Shown: positions 43,348 to 53,643, counted from the stretch's first letter. The stretch: DNA of 64,000 nt from Portevinia maculata (GCA_949715645.1 OX454525.1:63028844-63092843); one strand, 5' to 3'. Program-made: numbers and translations. Notes: generated by a model from the letters alone, not told the origin.

Positions 43348-43709
43348 GGTCCGTTCGCGTACTTTATGTGTAGAAAAATGAAAACTGTCATATCTCCAAA
43401 ATCGAGAGAGAATCCTCTCATTTCAAAGAAACGTACGCGAACGCTTTTGTGTAAAAAGATGAAAAACGTCTAAGTTTCGCTTAGTTAAGAAGCAACCGCT
43501 GTTTTTTTTGCTGGCAAACTCATAGGATTTCATCATTTGACAGTTTTCATTTTCTTACCAGCTGAAATTCTGTGTGAAGAAAAATGAACGAAAGTACATT
43601 TTTCTTTCGTTCATATTTTTAACATTTTCTCAGTATGCGAACGCGTTTGTGTAGTCTTGCACGAAAGTTTTTATATATTTACGTTTGCATATTAGTTCGC
43701 GAACGGACC
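43348..43709. mobile_element. 362-bp MITE with TTATA duplications
   Basis: Termini GGTCCGTTCGCGTACT and, from the right, GGTCCGTTCGCGAACT. TTATA flanks both sides (43343-43347 and 43710-43714). Related words (CGTACGCGAACGC near 43432, TGCGAACGCG near 43636) lie inside near each end. No coding capacity. A 5-bp duplication does not settle the superfamily, since TA or TTA could also be the true duplication. Confidence 0.78.
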
Positions 43710-43714
43710 TTATA

Positions 43715-44214
43715 TTGGCCATGTTTTTTTAAAATTATTTTTTGGTATTACTGGACAAAAGGTGTCACTGCCAAACTGATTTTATTTGATCACTTAGATT
43801 TTTGAGATTTGTTTTTGACGCTTTTATTTATTGTTGTAAACCGAACTGCTGTGCTGACAACATATTAGGTTTTTTTTAACCCGTTTTCCATCTGCATGTG
43901 CTGATATTTTACATTTATCTTGGTTCTTGGAAATCTTCTTCTTACTCGAGCGTCACTTATTGTATATTGATGAAATATTGTACGTTGATGGTTCTGTTCT
44001 AGAAACCTTCACGCGTGTGCTAACAAAATCTGTAATTACTTTCTACTCAATAGGATAAACGGTGCGCGAATAGAAGACGAACACACAATTATTGATTTTT
44101 ATATACGGTGTTTTTTAGAGCCAGTACTAACTTTGATTTTGATAAAAACACATAACATTTTATGTAATAGCCATTTATTTGCATTCAATTGAGAGAATTC
44201 ATTCGGAAATTAGT
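43715..44214. other. Unassigned sequence
   Basis: No motif recognised in about 500 bp. Confidence 0.3.
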
Positions 44215-44735
44215 TAATTAGTTCTTAATCGAACTTGTTGTGCCAAACGATCAACAATACGGCTAATAGCGGCCTCAGACAGTCGATTATGATGGGTGTA
44301 GTATGGTTCAAGTGTTAAGTTAAATAACACAATAGGCAGAATAACCAACTTCACCAAATCCACAGGATGGTTTGTATCGAACAGCACTGCGAGTAATTAA
44401 TCTCAGCTGTTTATAGACAGGGTTAAAAATGAGTAAGGGACAACCCTCCTCCCCCGATGGGCATCACAATGGGTCAGCATTGACCTGAGTGTGGCACTAT
44501 GCCAGCCTACCTACCTAACCTAACCTAAATCACACGATCTCGGCTGCCAATAGACGGGTCCGTTTCTCTAGATAACACATTCACTCGATTGTTGCAACCG
44601 CTGTGTGGGTTGTGGCACCGTTTTGCTGGAACCAGATATCACTGATGTCATTCATGCAATTGCTCAAAGAAATAACGTTCCAACATGTCTCATTACGGCC
44701 AAAAATTGGCGTTAACGTTTCGGTAGTAAATTTTA
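44215..44735 (-). mobile_element. IS630/mariner-type transposase remnant, split by LOA-like 3' end
   Basis: Minus strand 44735-44540 reads ISDIWFQQNGATTHTAVATI, the conserved segment around the second catalytic Asp (normally QQDGA, here Asn), ending at the IGSRDRVI region where the LOA-like insertion starts. Left of the insertion, 44290-44215 reads HHNRLSEAAISRIVDRLAQQ, resembling the N-terminal helix-turn-helix part of the same transposase type. That order is wrong for a simple copy, so a rearrangement or two fragments are likely. Confidence 0.6.
44334..44524 (+). mobile_element. LOA-like element, very short 3' copy
   Basis: Encodes TKSTGWF (compare SAKTGWL near the end of the 9711-11366 frame), then the family 3' untranslated block GATGGGCATCACAATGGGTC (also at 11422-11441) and the tail ACCTAACCTAACC. 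Flanking words TTAAATAACACAAT (44320-44333) and CTAAATCACACGAT (44525-44538) look like a diverged 14-bp duplication. Confidence 0.8.
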
Positions 44736-44794
44736 ATTACTTGCAAACGTGCTCTTTCGTTTCGGCGAAGAACATTTAGAAAAAAGTGCACGAC

Positions 44795-44827
44795 GTTCAT
44801 TCGTTCGTTCATTCGTTCGTTCATCCA
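44795..44827. repeat. TTCG/TTCA microsatellite
   Basis: About eight tetranucleotide units alternating TTCG and TTCA. It produces the RSFVRSFVRS-like run in one frame and is not coding. Confidence 0.85.
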
Positions 44828-44881
44828 AACTTGTTAACAAAAAAAAAACCAAAATTGACAAAAACTTGAATCTAATACCAC

Positions 44882-44938
44882 GTCCACTGGAAATTAATAT
44901 ATGGACAGGGTATCCAACAGTTCGAACAAGCTGAGTGT
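44882..44938 (+). mobile_element. HINE-1 hairpin-end fragment
   Basis: GGGTATCCAACAGTTCGAAC followed by AAGCTGAGTGTAGCC matches the terminal hairpin segment of HINE-1 at 63425-63460, with changes that weaken the stem. Only the end is present. Confidence 0.65.
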
Positions 44939-45035
44939 AGCCTTTCCTTGGGTACAGAACTTTATTGATTGGAACCGACCGTCGATGAGGATGCACTTAG
45001 GCCAGAAATAGATCCATTGTACAGTACTTAATATC

Positions 45036-45095
45036 AAAAATATTGAAGGACAGCAAATCAGGCACCATAATGATTTGCTGTCCTTCAATATTTTT
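45036..45095. repeat. Perfect 25-bp inverted repeat, 10-nt loop
   Basis: Arms 45036-45060 and 45071-45095 are exact reverse complements; the loop is GGCACCATAA. The core of the arm is GAAGGACAGCAAATCA. No known element boundary coincides with it. Confidence 0.9.
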
Positions 45096-45340
45096 TATTT
45101 CCGCGCAGGAGCTTGAGATTGAGTTATGGAATGGGCCTATTAAGCCTAGATTGGACTAGTATGCCAATTAGGCATATAAATCACCAAATGCCAAAAAAGG
45201 CCAGCGCAGTCGGGGTCGTATATTAGGCTACGCGGCGAAAATGTTTAAATTTACTCCCTTGGCCATTCGCTATATATTTTCAAAAATTAACTGTGGGAGC
45301 ACAAAATATGTCAAACCGAAAATAAGGAAATCGAAATCCC

Positions 45341-45390
45341 AGAGAACTCAGACTCGGTAGCGGTCCATTGTACTACCAGGCAGAAATCCT
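45341..45390 (-). mobile_element. Family A 3' untranslated fragment
   Basis: On the minus strand it contains CTGCCTGGTAGTACAATGGA, identical to the stretch near 23228-23247 in family A copy 2, then GAGTCTGAG. Only about 50 bp remains. Confidence 0.7.
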
Positions 45391-45518
45391 AATTTTTGGT
45401 GTAGAGGCTTTAGAATGGGTGGCGTATGTTGCTGTTCCCCATAGGGATTGAACCTGCACCGGAGGGGTCATTATGTTAATAGATCATTTGAGATATTATA
45501 CTGAATGACCCTATTTGG

Positions 45519-45581
45519 AGTGGGCATATAGTTATCATTTTGGATATTTTTGCTATCCAAAATGATAACTATATGCCCACT
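45519..45581. repeat. Perfect 28-bp inverted repeat, 7-nt loop
   Basis: Arms 45519-45546 and 45554-45581 are exact reverse complements with loop TTTTTGC. The arm begins AGTGGGCATATAGTTATC. It lies about 420 bp from the other perfect hairpin and shares no sequence with it. Confidence 0.9.
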
Positions 45582-45844
45582 TGGCATATCTAATATTACC
45601 TTTAGTCGCAAGAGAAGAATATGTTCATGTGATTGATGACTGACATGTTGGTAAAAAAAGCCTTATTTGTTTTGCGAAATAAATTTTAAATTTATTTGTA
45701 TTCTTTGTGGTTGTGCTAGAATATAAATAGGTTCATAATATGTATTTTATTTTTGTTTCCTGCATTTATGTTTACCATGTCCGTACATACCTATACATCA
45801 AAGGTTAAACAGATTTTAAAGAAAATGGAGCGCACCCGCCTTAG

Positions 45845-45906
45845 TTGGAAATTTCATGTTTTAATGACAGAGTCCACAAACCCCGTCAAAAAGGCAATAA
45901 CTATCA
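45845..45906 (+). mobile_element. RTE C-terminal scrap
   Basis: Encodes TKPVKKAITINQSI, which matches the PIKKVISININIQ / QKAISINVSIQ end of the RTE copies at 32.0 and 15.3 kb. Only about 20 codons. Confidence 0.5.
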
Positions 45907-46070
45907 ATCAATCTATCTATCTACTTATATAAAAATCAAAGTATGCATGTTTACGTCTCTGCTATGGACTCCGATAACACCGAGCCGATTGAGCTCAAAT
46001 TTTCTGACAATTTTCTTTGGTGACCCGAGAGTTTTTTTTTGTCAAGTTTAGGTAAAATCGGCTCGCAGGT
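45907..46070 (+). mobile_element. Possible Helitron-type 5' end
   Basis: TCTATCTACTTATATAAAAA followed by GTATGCATGTTTACGTCTC, TATGGACTCC, and GAGCCGATTGAGCTCAAATTT. Helitron-type elements in many animals start with TC, a TATATAAAAATG-like stretch, and an ACCGATTTTGATGAAATTT-like block. Identification is by general likeness only. Confidence 0.4.
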
Positions 46071-46084
46071 GCATTCTTTGGTTT

Positions 46085-47215
46085 TCGCTCCTTGTAATCT
46101 TATTTATGTCAATATGGTCGGAACAAAATATGCCCGATGAATGGAAGCTGAACATAGTTTTCTCGATCCTTAAGAAAGGAGACCTTTCTGCCATGTTGTA
46201 TGAACGCCTAAAGCCGTTAGTCAACAAATTGATTGGTCAATACCAGTGTGACTTTCGACCTGAAAACTCCCCCTTCAACCAAATTTCCACACCAAGACAG
46301 ATATTGGAAAAATCCCACGAGCTTCAAATCGATACCCAGCACCTTTTCACCGATTTTAAGGCCACGTTTGAGAGCATTTGAATACAGACGAGCTATACAG
46401 AGAAATTCCAGGTTTTGGCATCCCTTTAAGACTCGTCTGTCTGTACAGGGTGACGATGGAAAATGCACGCTGCTTCATCAAAGTCGGTAAAGACCAAAAA
46501 CGGTCAAAAGATAGACAAGGCCACGCGCTGTCATGCGACTTCCTTTACATCGTTCTTGAAGGAATAGTGCAAAACTCTCGCGCCAACACTAGAGGCACAA
46601 TTTTTCAAAAATATGTCCAATACGCCGACGATAAGTCGAAAAGTCACTCAACACCGACGTTTCGGACAGAACTTCACTATATAAAGGTATAACTTTGATG
46701 TATTTAAGTACTTTCACTACCTCGACACCCGCGCCAGGATCCAACAACAAATAACTCTCTCCAATTGCAAACGCAATTGAAAAGCAAAGGCCGCTCTCGA
46801 ACAGCTAAAATGACCCTTTATAAGACATACAGACTTATAAATCTCATAACTGCTTTATGGCGTTTATCATAAATATATAAGGTTGCTCTTGGCTGCCTTG
46901 AGAGCAAAATTTGTCGGGTGTTTCTCGGTCCCGATTGTGATTAAAGGAGGAGACACAACCACAAACTGTTCCGTCTGTTTACCGAGATCGACTTATCCGG
47001 ATGAATGAAGGTTCACTGACTGAGGTGGCTGGGTCATGTAGTGCGAACAACAAAGTTCCGATCCGGAAAATCTTCGCATCTACCATCGCGATGGACGGCG
47101 TAGTAAAGGAACACCACGACTCAGGTGGCACACGCAAGTGGAAAGCGAACTCAACCAACTTTGCGTGCGAAACTGGAGGCAGCTTAGGTAAGAAAGTAAG
47201 CATCCTGGCGCAAAA
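46085..47215 (+). mobile_element. RTE-type retrotransposon, RT domain copy
   Basis: Plus-strand RT in broken frames. First: IWSEQNMPDEWKLNIVFSIL, KKGDLS, RLKPLVNKLIGQYQCDFRP, RQILEKSHELQIDTQHLF, DFKATFESI (motif A, Asp kept). Next frame: TMENARCFIKVGKD and GHALSCDFLYIVLEGIVQN, then NTRGTIFQK and QYADD. C-terminal part near 47095 reads RRSKGTPRLRWHTQ. It is the most complete RTE-type copy in the window, 5'-truncated, with several frameshifts. It differs from the 15/26/32-kb RTE pieces in its end sequence, so it may be a different subfamily. Confidence 0.82.
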
Positions 47216-47299
47216 AATATATCCTATCATTATATTTGCGTTCAAAACTTTTAATCTCGGGTTTTAGAGGCTCAAAAGATTAATCTATTTTAACAACCT

Positions 47300-47765
47300 G
47301 TGGAACACTTAACGGACCTGTACGAATTTTTTTCGTCGATGAAAATGACCGTCACGTTACGGTAAATAGAATTCGCTTTGAGCAGTTGCATGAATTGGAC
47401 ATCAGTGATAAGTGGTTCCAACAAGACGGTGCCACAAGCCACAAAGCGGGTGCAACAATCGAGTTATTGTAGTCTGAATTCGGTAAACGTGTTACCTCGA
47501 GAACGGGACCCGTCTATTGGAGTCCTAGATCGTGTGATTTAACGCCTCCAGACTTTTTGTATGGGGCTAAATTAAATCATTGGTCTATGCCAAAAAGCCG
47601 GCGACGTAAGAGGAGCTCAGAGCCAATATTGAATAACAAATAGCGGCCGTTCGGTCGAAATGTGCGGCCGAGTCATCGAAAATTGACTTCAACGTATCGA
47701 CCGCTACATACGTTCCCGTGGTAGACATATGAACGAAGTCGAATTCCATTTATAAATGTTTTGAT
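47300..47765 (+). pseudogene. IS630/mariner-type transposase, C-terminal half
   Basis: Reads FFVDENDRHVTVNRIRFEQL near 47320, then DKWFQQDGATSHKAGATIELL, a stop (TAG near 47470), and GKRVTSRTGPVYWSPRSCDL and TPPDF near 47540. These surround the second Asp of the DDE/D triad and the R.CDLTP.DF.LWG segment. The third acidic residue lies in a region with frame damage. The end NEVEFHL near 47740 is the usual terminus. N-terminal DNA-binding domain and first Asp are absent. Confidence 0.78.
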
Positions 47766-47999
47766 AGTTATTCAAGCCAATCATTTTTTTTTAAGATATC
47801 TCAAGTAGTTTGCCTTTTATTTAAAAAAGAAGTTGTCAAGTCCTTAATAACCCTTTATTTCTTTGGTGGAATTTGAATCGCATATCTTCATAAAAAAGGA
47901 TCAATTCTTTGTGATGTGACTGTTTTTGCTCTGACGATGTCGTCTTACTACCTTTTGTATTCGCTTATAGTTCGCAGACAATTCATTGCAACGTAAGTG

Positions 48000-48078
48000 T
48001 GGTTAAGTTGGTTTTGGAGCGCGTAACCTTCCGATCAACAAACGCACTATCACTGCGGCATTGCCAACCGCGTTAAGT
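48000..48078 (-). mobile_element. SINE-1 head fragment
   Basis: Minus strand CGGTTGGCAATGCCGCAGTG, ATAGTGCGTTTG, GGAAGGTTACGCGCTCC follows the tRNA-like head of SINE-1 (GGTGGCAATGGTGCAGTAG ... GGAAGGTCGTGCGTTCG) base for base with scattered changes. Body and tail missing. Confidence 0.55.
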
Positions 48079-49439
48079 AACAATAGTGAAAAGTCTTATT
48101 CAGGAAATGGTGTCTGGAATGTCTTAATTTCAGTTGTTATTCTGGCCAATGATTCCGCATAGCTTTGAGGTTTATTTAAAATATTAAATAATTTGATTAG
48201 TTCATTTTGAAACTAAAGTAGTTCGGTTCAAAATTCGTTCATTACATTCGTGCTCATTATCCGCCACGGTCAGATAATTCGGTTTTGAAAACCTGTTGAA
48301 ACTGTCCGCCAATCTGGTGACTAAATCTATAGCATCTTTGCAATCGTCGGATTAAACGAAATCAGGTTTTACTATAATATGGCTGAGAGATTCGTTGTCA
48401 TAAACAGAGTTCATTGAAATAGTTAATTTAGCGGAAGTATTCAAAATAGCGTATACTTCTTAGCGCCCGGCATTTAGTTGATTATAATGTAGAAAATGTC
48501 CGTGAATATTTTCAGCAGCTGTTTAGTTTAGTTTATAAATAGTCAAACCTTTTTTTCAATGGCATATATTTTTCATTCTTAGCCATTTGTTTTTGAATTT
48601 ATTCAAAGTCAATGCCTGAGAATTTCATAGTTATCTTTATGAGCATTTTATTTGTTTAATGAGAGAATTCAGCAAACAAATTTCAGAACTTTTTATCAAT
48701 TCAATTATTCATTTATATATTTCATTGTTTATATAGTATACGCTTCGCAAGTTTAAATAAATATTCCATTCAGATGATGTTTCATGATGTTTAAATGGCC
48801 TATTATGATTTTTATCTATTATATGTTCAACATATTAATGATCCACACTTCGTTTTTTTATGTATTGAGTTGGCTTAGCAATAATTTACGGTCCATAAAA
48901 AAAAGAAAGATTAATCCTGAAATGTAGATAACGTTATCTAATATTTTGCCATAAATTGCTTCAACGTTATTTAAATGACGGATACCAATCGATTCATTCG
49001 GTGTCAATGCTCTGGATGGTTCAATTAATTGTTTGATCTTGGCAATAACCAAGTCAAATTACCGGTTTTCGGTAAACAAAACAGACTTCCGTACATCAGC
49101 CAATAAAAAGTTTTGATGGATTTTTTTTCTCGAAAATGTGTCTAATAACAGCATTTACTTCAACACGTGGCCGGGCGCCAGTCATGGTTTGACTCAGTCA
49201 GAGTTTGACTAATAGTTTGCAACATGCCTACGATCAACAGTAAACTAAAGTCACTAAAAGTGACCGCTCATCCGTCACCAATTTTAAGGCAGTTTAATTC
49301 GAGCTGGAAACCCGAAATTTGGAACATATCGTCCCCTGGGGCGATCAAGCGTTAAGCTTTTTAAAATCCACCCACTTCGTCCACTATTTAAAAAAATCCG
49401 TCTTATCAAAAAAGCTGATGGAAATAAAAATTGTGTTCT

Positions 49440-49690
49440 TAAAAAGAAGCACGAAGGCAATGTTTTCCTTAACAATACGCCCATTCAAAGTTGTTTTGCA
49501 CTTTTGACTTTCTGAGCCATTTTTAATAAAAAACGTTGTTTTATCGATAACTTCCCTAACGAAAGTAAGAGTAACAACAAAATATGAAGATAATGTCTTC
49601 TTAATAACCAGCCCAGGCAAAGTTGTAAAGCCCACTTTTGTGGGACTAAAAACCCAATGCCTCGCCCACTTTGGGGAATAGGTCTATGTA
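49440..49690 (+). other. Coding-like duplicated block, unidentified
   Basis: Two translated segments resemble each other: KHEGNVFLNNTPIQSC (from about 49449) and KYEDNVFLITSPGKVVKPTF (from about 49578), the second continuing VGLKTQCLAHFGE. Frames are broken between. I do not recognise the family; it could be part of a retrotransposon ORF1 or an unrelated gene remnant. Confidence 0.3.
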
Positions 49691-50454
49691 GCACTTCCAT
49701 ATGTTTTTATTAAGCCTTAAAGGGGTATTACAAAGGAAGGTCAAGTCATATTTTGCAACCAATTTGCTAACTTTTTTGTAAACTTTAGTATACAAAGAGA
49801 TAGATATTCAGCAATCGTTCTGATATAAAGAACTCAAACTGAGTATGAAAAGAGTATAGAGACTTCCAAAAAAGTTTGTTTCGCGTTTCGGTCGTAGTCC
49901 GTCTGTGACTGGGGCTCCAGCCACAATAACTGGACGGATTTTCTTCAAACTTCGTATTTGAGGTTTTTAGGCTCTCATCCAATTTGTATTAATTCTATTA
50001 TTTTAAACAACAGAACCAATACCTTCCATACAAGCGGCTTTTATAACACAAGAATAAAATAATTGTAAATGCGTAAGAAAATGGAGCAGTCAGTTTATCC
50101 CAAAATAGTCGAATAACAGTACTTTGCATAAATGATATCATCAAAAACTGGTGAAGTTATTTAGTAATTTACACTTCAGCTTAAAAAAGTTATCCCAAAG
50201 TTCACGCAAGAAGTTATTTTGATAGAAAACGCAGCGTCGCCCTAGGTATGCAGTCTTTTGTTTTCGGGGCGCTCTTTTCAAATAAGTTATCAGTTTTGTT
50301 CTATCTCTTTCCATTGCTGAGATATTCAGAATGGTTTTGATGTATGTTCATCAAAATCATCAAGTTCACGTATTGTTTTTCCGTAAACTGCAAATTTTGG
50401 CATATACAATTATACAGGTTTTTAATTAAATTTTTGAATTTCTTTATTGATTCT

Positions 50455-50695
50455 TAATTTATGGCTCGTTTTCGAAGCATTTGTTTCTCACCAATCACTC
50501 GTGGATTTTCTGAACCCCTTATTCGACAATTTTGATGACTGAAGATGAAAATAAGCTTCATCGCTGAATATGGTTCTCTGGGAAAAATTTGCGATCTTTA
50601 GCTGCAAAACCTTCAACACTTTTTCAATAATGATCAACAATGAAAATGCGTTGTTCTTTCGTGAAGCGCGTCATTTTTAATAACTCTAAACTGTC
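50455..50695 (-). pseudogene. IS630/mariner-type transposase, deletion derivative
   Basis: Minus strand begins MTRFTKEQRIFIVDHY at 50672, the N-terminal start typical of this transposase group. After a stop and about 25 codons it reads TIFSDEAYFHLQ (first catalytic Asp) near 50565 and, after a frameshift, ENPRVIGEKQMLRKRA near 50500. The DNA-binding domain between the two ends has been deleted. Not functional. Confidence 0.72.
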
Positions 50696-50993
50696 AGCTA
50701 TTACGGTGGCTGTTTTTTTCGTTGGCAACACTTTACCGCAAGAATGGTGCAAAATTGAAATCTTGGGTGAATTTTGGACACCCTTTACTTCCATTTTGAA
50801 CAAATTTCCATACTCAGAATTTTTTTCCAAAAGACTCGATTTTCGGTACTTTAGCAAAACGGCAGTATTTCCAAAAATAGTGAAGTGATTTCAGAGAAAT
50901 TTGATATATATATATATTGGCTGCTATTAACATTCAAAAAAAGTCTGCATACTTAGATTTTAGGAACATATTTTTTTATATTTGTTGCTTATA

Positions 50994-51515
50994 AAGGGTT
51001 TTTCAATAAGAGCGCTACAAAAGTTTTTTTAAATAAAACAAAAACGATTTTGGATATCAATAAAATTATTTATTCCTGTGAAAGTACGTTCGATGCCATT
51101 ATGTATAGAACTCGATTTCTTTTGCATAGCCAACACGGGCACGCTTGCAGAAGTCCAGACGCTGAACCCAATTTTCGACGGTTTTCAAGCAGAAATCGGC
51201 CGATTTCAAGTTCGATATTTGTACGAATTTCACCAATCGTCGCTGGCTTGTTGGCAAAGACTTGACGTAGCCCCACAGGAAATAGTCTAACGGCGTCAAA
51301 TCGCACGATCGAGGCGGCCAAGCGACTGGACCATTTCGTGCGATAACACGGTTTCCAAACTTGGTTTCCAATAAATTGATTGCGGCATTCGCTGTGTGGC
51401 TTGTGGCGCCGTCCTGTTGGAACCACATGTCCTCCAAGTCCATATCATCCAATTGGGGCCACAACGACGTCACAGAGATGCCCAACGCTTGAGAACGACG
51501 TGTGAGAGACACATT
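50994..51515 (-). mobile_element. Mariner-type element copy D, truncated
   Basis: Starts with the inverted terminus AAGGGTTTTTCAATAAGAGC preceded by TA (50992-50993). The minus-strand frame 51099-51512 (137 codons) is a transposase derivative. It ends abruptly at 51515 where an unrelated RT fragment begins, so the other terminus is missing. Same family and orientation as copy E at 51901-52841. Confidence 0.85.
51099..51512 (-). pseudogene. Mariner-type transposase, internal deletion (copy D)
   Basis: Reads SLTRRSQALGISVTSLW (helix-turn-helix region) then jumps to MWFQQDGATSHTANAAINLL, skipping the first catalytic block (FSDEAHF-like). The second Asp (QQDGA) and VAWPPRSCDLTPLDYFLWG are intact, as is the C-terminal end NWVQRLDFCKRARVGYAKEI. 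The frame itself is open for 137 codons, so the deletion kept the phase. Without the first Asp it cannot catalyse cutting. Confidence 0.85.
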
Positions 51516-51524
51516 TATATATAA

Positions 51525-51800
51525 AGCAATGGCCCCAAAATTGACCCTTGTGGAACTGCGCGTTGCAGATTTATTGAGTTATAGATCTTCACTTTAATTT
51601 TTCTTTTTGTGATATAGATTATAACCACTCCAAATTTGATCCTCAGATCCCGATTGTTTTAGCTTTTCTATGAGTTTTTCGTGTCGAAATGGGTCAAAGG
51701 CTTTTCTAAAATCTATGAATACTACAAGATTATGGTAGTTTTGGTTTAGGTTTATATTTATTAAATTAGCGAATTCAACGAGAAGCCATTGCAGGGACCT
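51525..51800 (-). pseudogene. Non-LTR RT fragment (motifs A and B)
   Basis: Minus strand: NYHNLVVFIDFRKAFDPFRH (motif A, aspartate kept) near 51725, EKLIEKLKQSGSEDQIWSG, then after a frameshift AVPQGSILGPLLY (motif B) at about 51530-51570. It sits between two mariner-type copies; which was inserted into which is unclear. Resembles Jockey/CR1-type RTs but is distinct from the element at 0.4-2.2 kb. Confidence 0.75.
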
Positions 51801-51900
51801 CCTAGAATATCACTGCAGCGCCCCCCACAAAACAGCGCATTTCGTAAGAGGCGACTAAGGGTAGAAATCACATGTAGGCAATTTTAACATCCATATATTA

Positions 51901-52841
51901 AAGGGTTTTTCAATAAGAGCGCTACAAAAGTTTAAATAAAACAAAAACGGTTTTGGATATCAATGAAATTCTTTATTCCTGTGAAAGTACGTTCGATGAC
52001 ATTATGTATGGAACTCGATTTCTTTTGCATGGCCACCACGGGCACGCTTGCAGAAGTCCAGACGCTGAACCCAATTTTCGACGGTTTTCAAGCATAAAGC
52101 GGCCGATACTGCTGCAATTTCACGTTCGATATTCGTACAAAGTTCATCAATCGTCGCTGGCTTGTTGGCATAGACCATAGACATGACGTAGCCCCACAGG
52201 AAATAGTCTACGGCGTCAAATCGCACGGCCGAGGGGGCCAAGCGACTGGACCATTTCGTGAGATAACACTGTTTCCAAACTTGGTTTCCAATAAATTGAT
52301 TGTGGCATTCGCTGTGTGGCTTGTGGCACCGTCCTGGTGGTCAAGCGGCTTCAGTTCTTGCGCCAATTTAATCTTGTAAGGATGTAGGCCAAGATATTTT
52401 CGCAAAATTCGCCACAACGACGTCACAGAGATGCCCAACGCCTGAGAACGACGTGTGAGAGACACATTTGGGCTTTCTTCAACTGAAGCCTCAGCGGCAG
52501 CAATATTCTTGACACTACGGGCACTTTTTTGTCTCACTGGCACGGGAACATTTTGTACTGTGCTTGTGGATTCAAATTTTTCCACTAGACGCTCAATTGT
52601 TGATCTGCTAGGACGATTATGACGACCATAAATTGGACGTAGCGCTCTTAACGTTGAGACTACTGACTCCGAATTTCGGTAGTAAATTTTAATACTTTCG
52701 AATTGTTGTTGGATCGTATATCTCTCCATCATGAAATGGCAAACCTTACTGAAGAGAAATGTCAAAAGAGCGGAAAGAAATTCGGCGTCGTTTGCTGTCC
52801 CTGTCGCTCTACTTTTGTAGCGTCCCTGTTGAAAAATCCTT
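51901..52841 (-). mobile_element. Mariner-type element copy E, both ends present
   Basis: 941 bp between TA dinucleotides (51899-51900 and 52842-52843). Termini AAGGGTTTTTCAATAAGAGC and, from the right, AAGGATTTTTCAACAGGGAC, both followed by GCTACAAAAGT. Encodes a deleted transposase on the minus strand (52208-52765, continuing 52002-52241). Non-autonomous. Confidence 0.88.
52002..52765 (-). pseudogene. Mariner-type transposase, internal deletion (copy E)
   Basis: First frame, 185 codons from 52765: YTIQQQFESIKIYYRN, PIYGRHNRPSRSTIERLVEK (N-terminal helix-turn-helix), RRSQALGISVTSLWRIL, LHPYKIKLAQELKPLDH, then a direct jump to QDGATSHTANATINLLE. The block with the first catalytic Asp is missing. 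After WPPRPCDLTP a frameshift leads to YFLWGYVMSMVYANKPATID and NWVQRLDFCKRARGGHAKEI. The deletion breakpoint differs from copy D, so the two lost their cores separately. Confidence 0.85.
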
Positions 52842-52843
52842 TA

Positions 52844-53640
52844 TCTAAAGCAAGGCGAGCAGGACCGATTTTGCATACATATAATCACAAATAATATCGT
52901 AGCCGTTGCTACCGGTTTTTGTAATCAGCCGTAAAATCGGCCTTGCATGCCTGGCCTAAAAGATTGTAAAGTTTTTAAAAACATCCCATTTCTTACAAAC
53001 GGCTCTTATAATTCTTATCATTCTAGGGGTTTTTAATACTTGGAGTAAAAATATGGCCTACTCAGATTTTTGCATACGCTAATATATTTAAGTCATATAA
53101 CAGTTTATATAAGCGCATTCACAACCTACCTCTTGGGTCACATGGTAATGACTGATTACATAGCATAATAAACAAAATTAAAACTAATAATAGTACGAGT
53201 ATTGTCGGTGTGTCCTAGACGTTCTTTACACAAAAGTATATTATGGGGATGCACTGCCTACCTCCTAAAGTGAACCAGCTAAAAAGAAAATTCATATCAA
53301 CAAAACAATCTACAATAATACTTTTTCTCTGACTTTACGAGTATAGAAAATGGTTAGTAGGAGAATGTGATTCGAAACCAATTCTTATAAAAGCAAGGAC
53401 GTTTCGTTCGACCCAGTCTTGTTGTTTATGTTATGTTAATTAGTGGTCAATTCGATGATAAATAAGAAATAAATTTGCGAAACCTTGTTTGATAAGAATG
53501 GCAGTACAAACGAGTAGTTGTTAGGCAGATGTACACGCAGAGTGGTGTGTATCTAGAAACTAATCGCAAGTGAAAAGATTTATTGCAAAGTGGCTTTCCA
53601 TGTTTGCAGCCCACTTTATCGTATTGGAAGGGAAATACTT
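52844..53640. other. Unassigned sequence
   Basis: About 800 bp with no recognised motif. Confidence 0.3.
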
Positions 53641-53643
53641 TTA

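Larger units (their letters stand above)
47766..50454. other. Unassigned sequence with one SINE-1 head and a duplicated coding-like block
   Basis: Includes a SINE-1 head at 48000-48078 and a pair of related blocks at 49446-49505 and 49577-49640. No other gene recognised; 48080-49280 is especially AT-rich. Confidence 0.3.

Noticed and set aside
44749..44934. 61-codon frame with RSFVRSFVRS repeats
   Set aside because: Produced by the TTCG/TTCA microsatellite.
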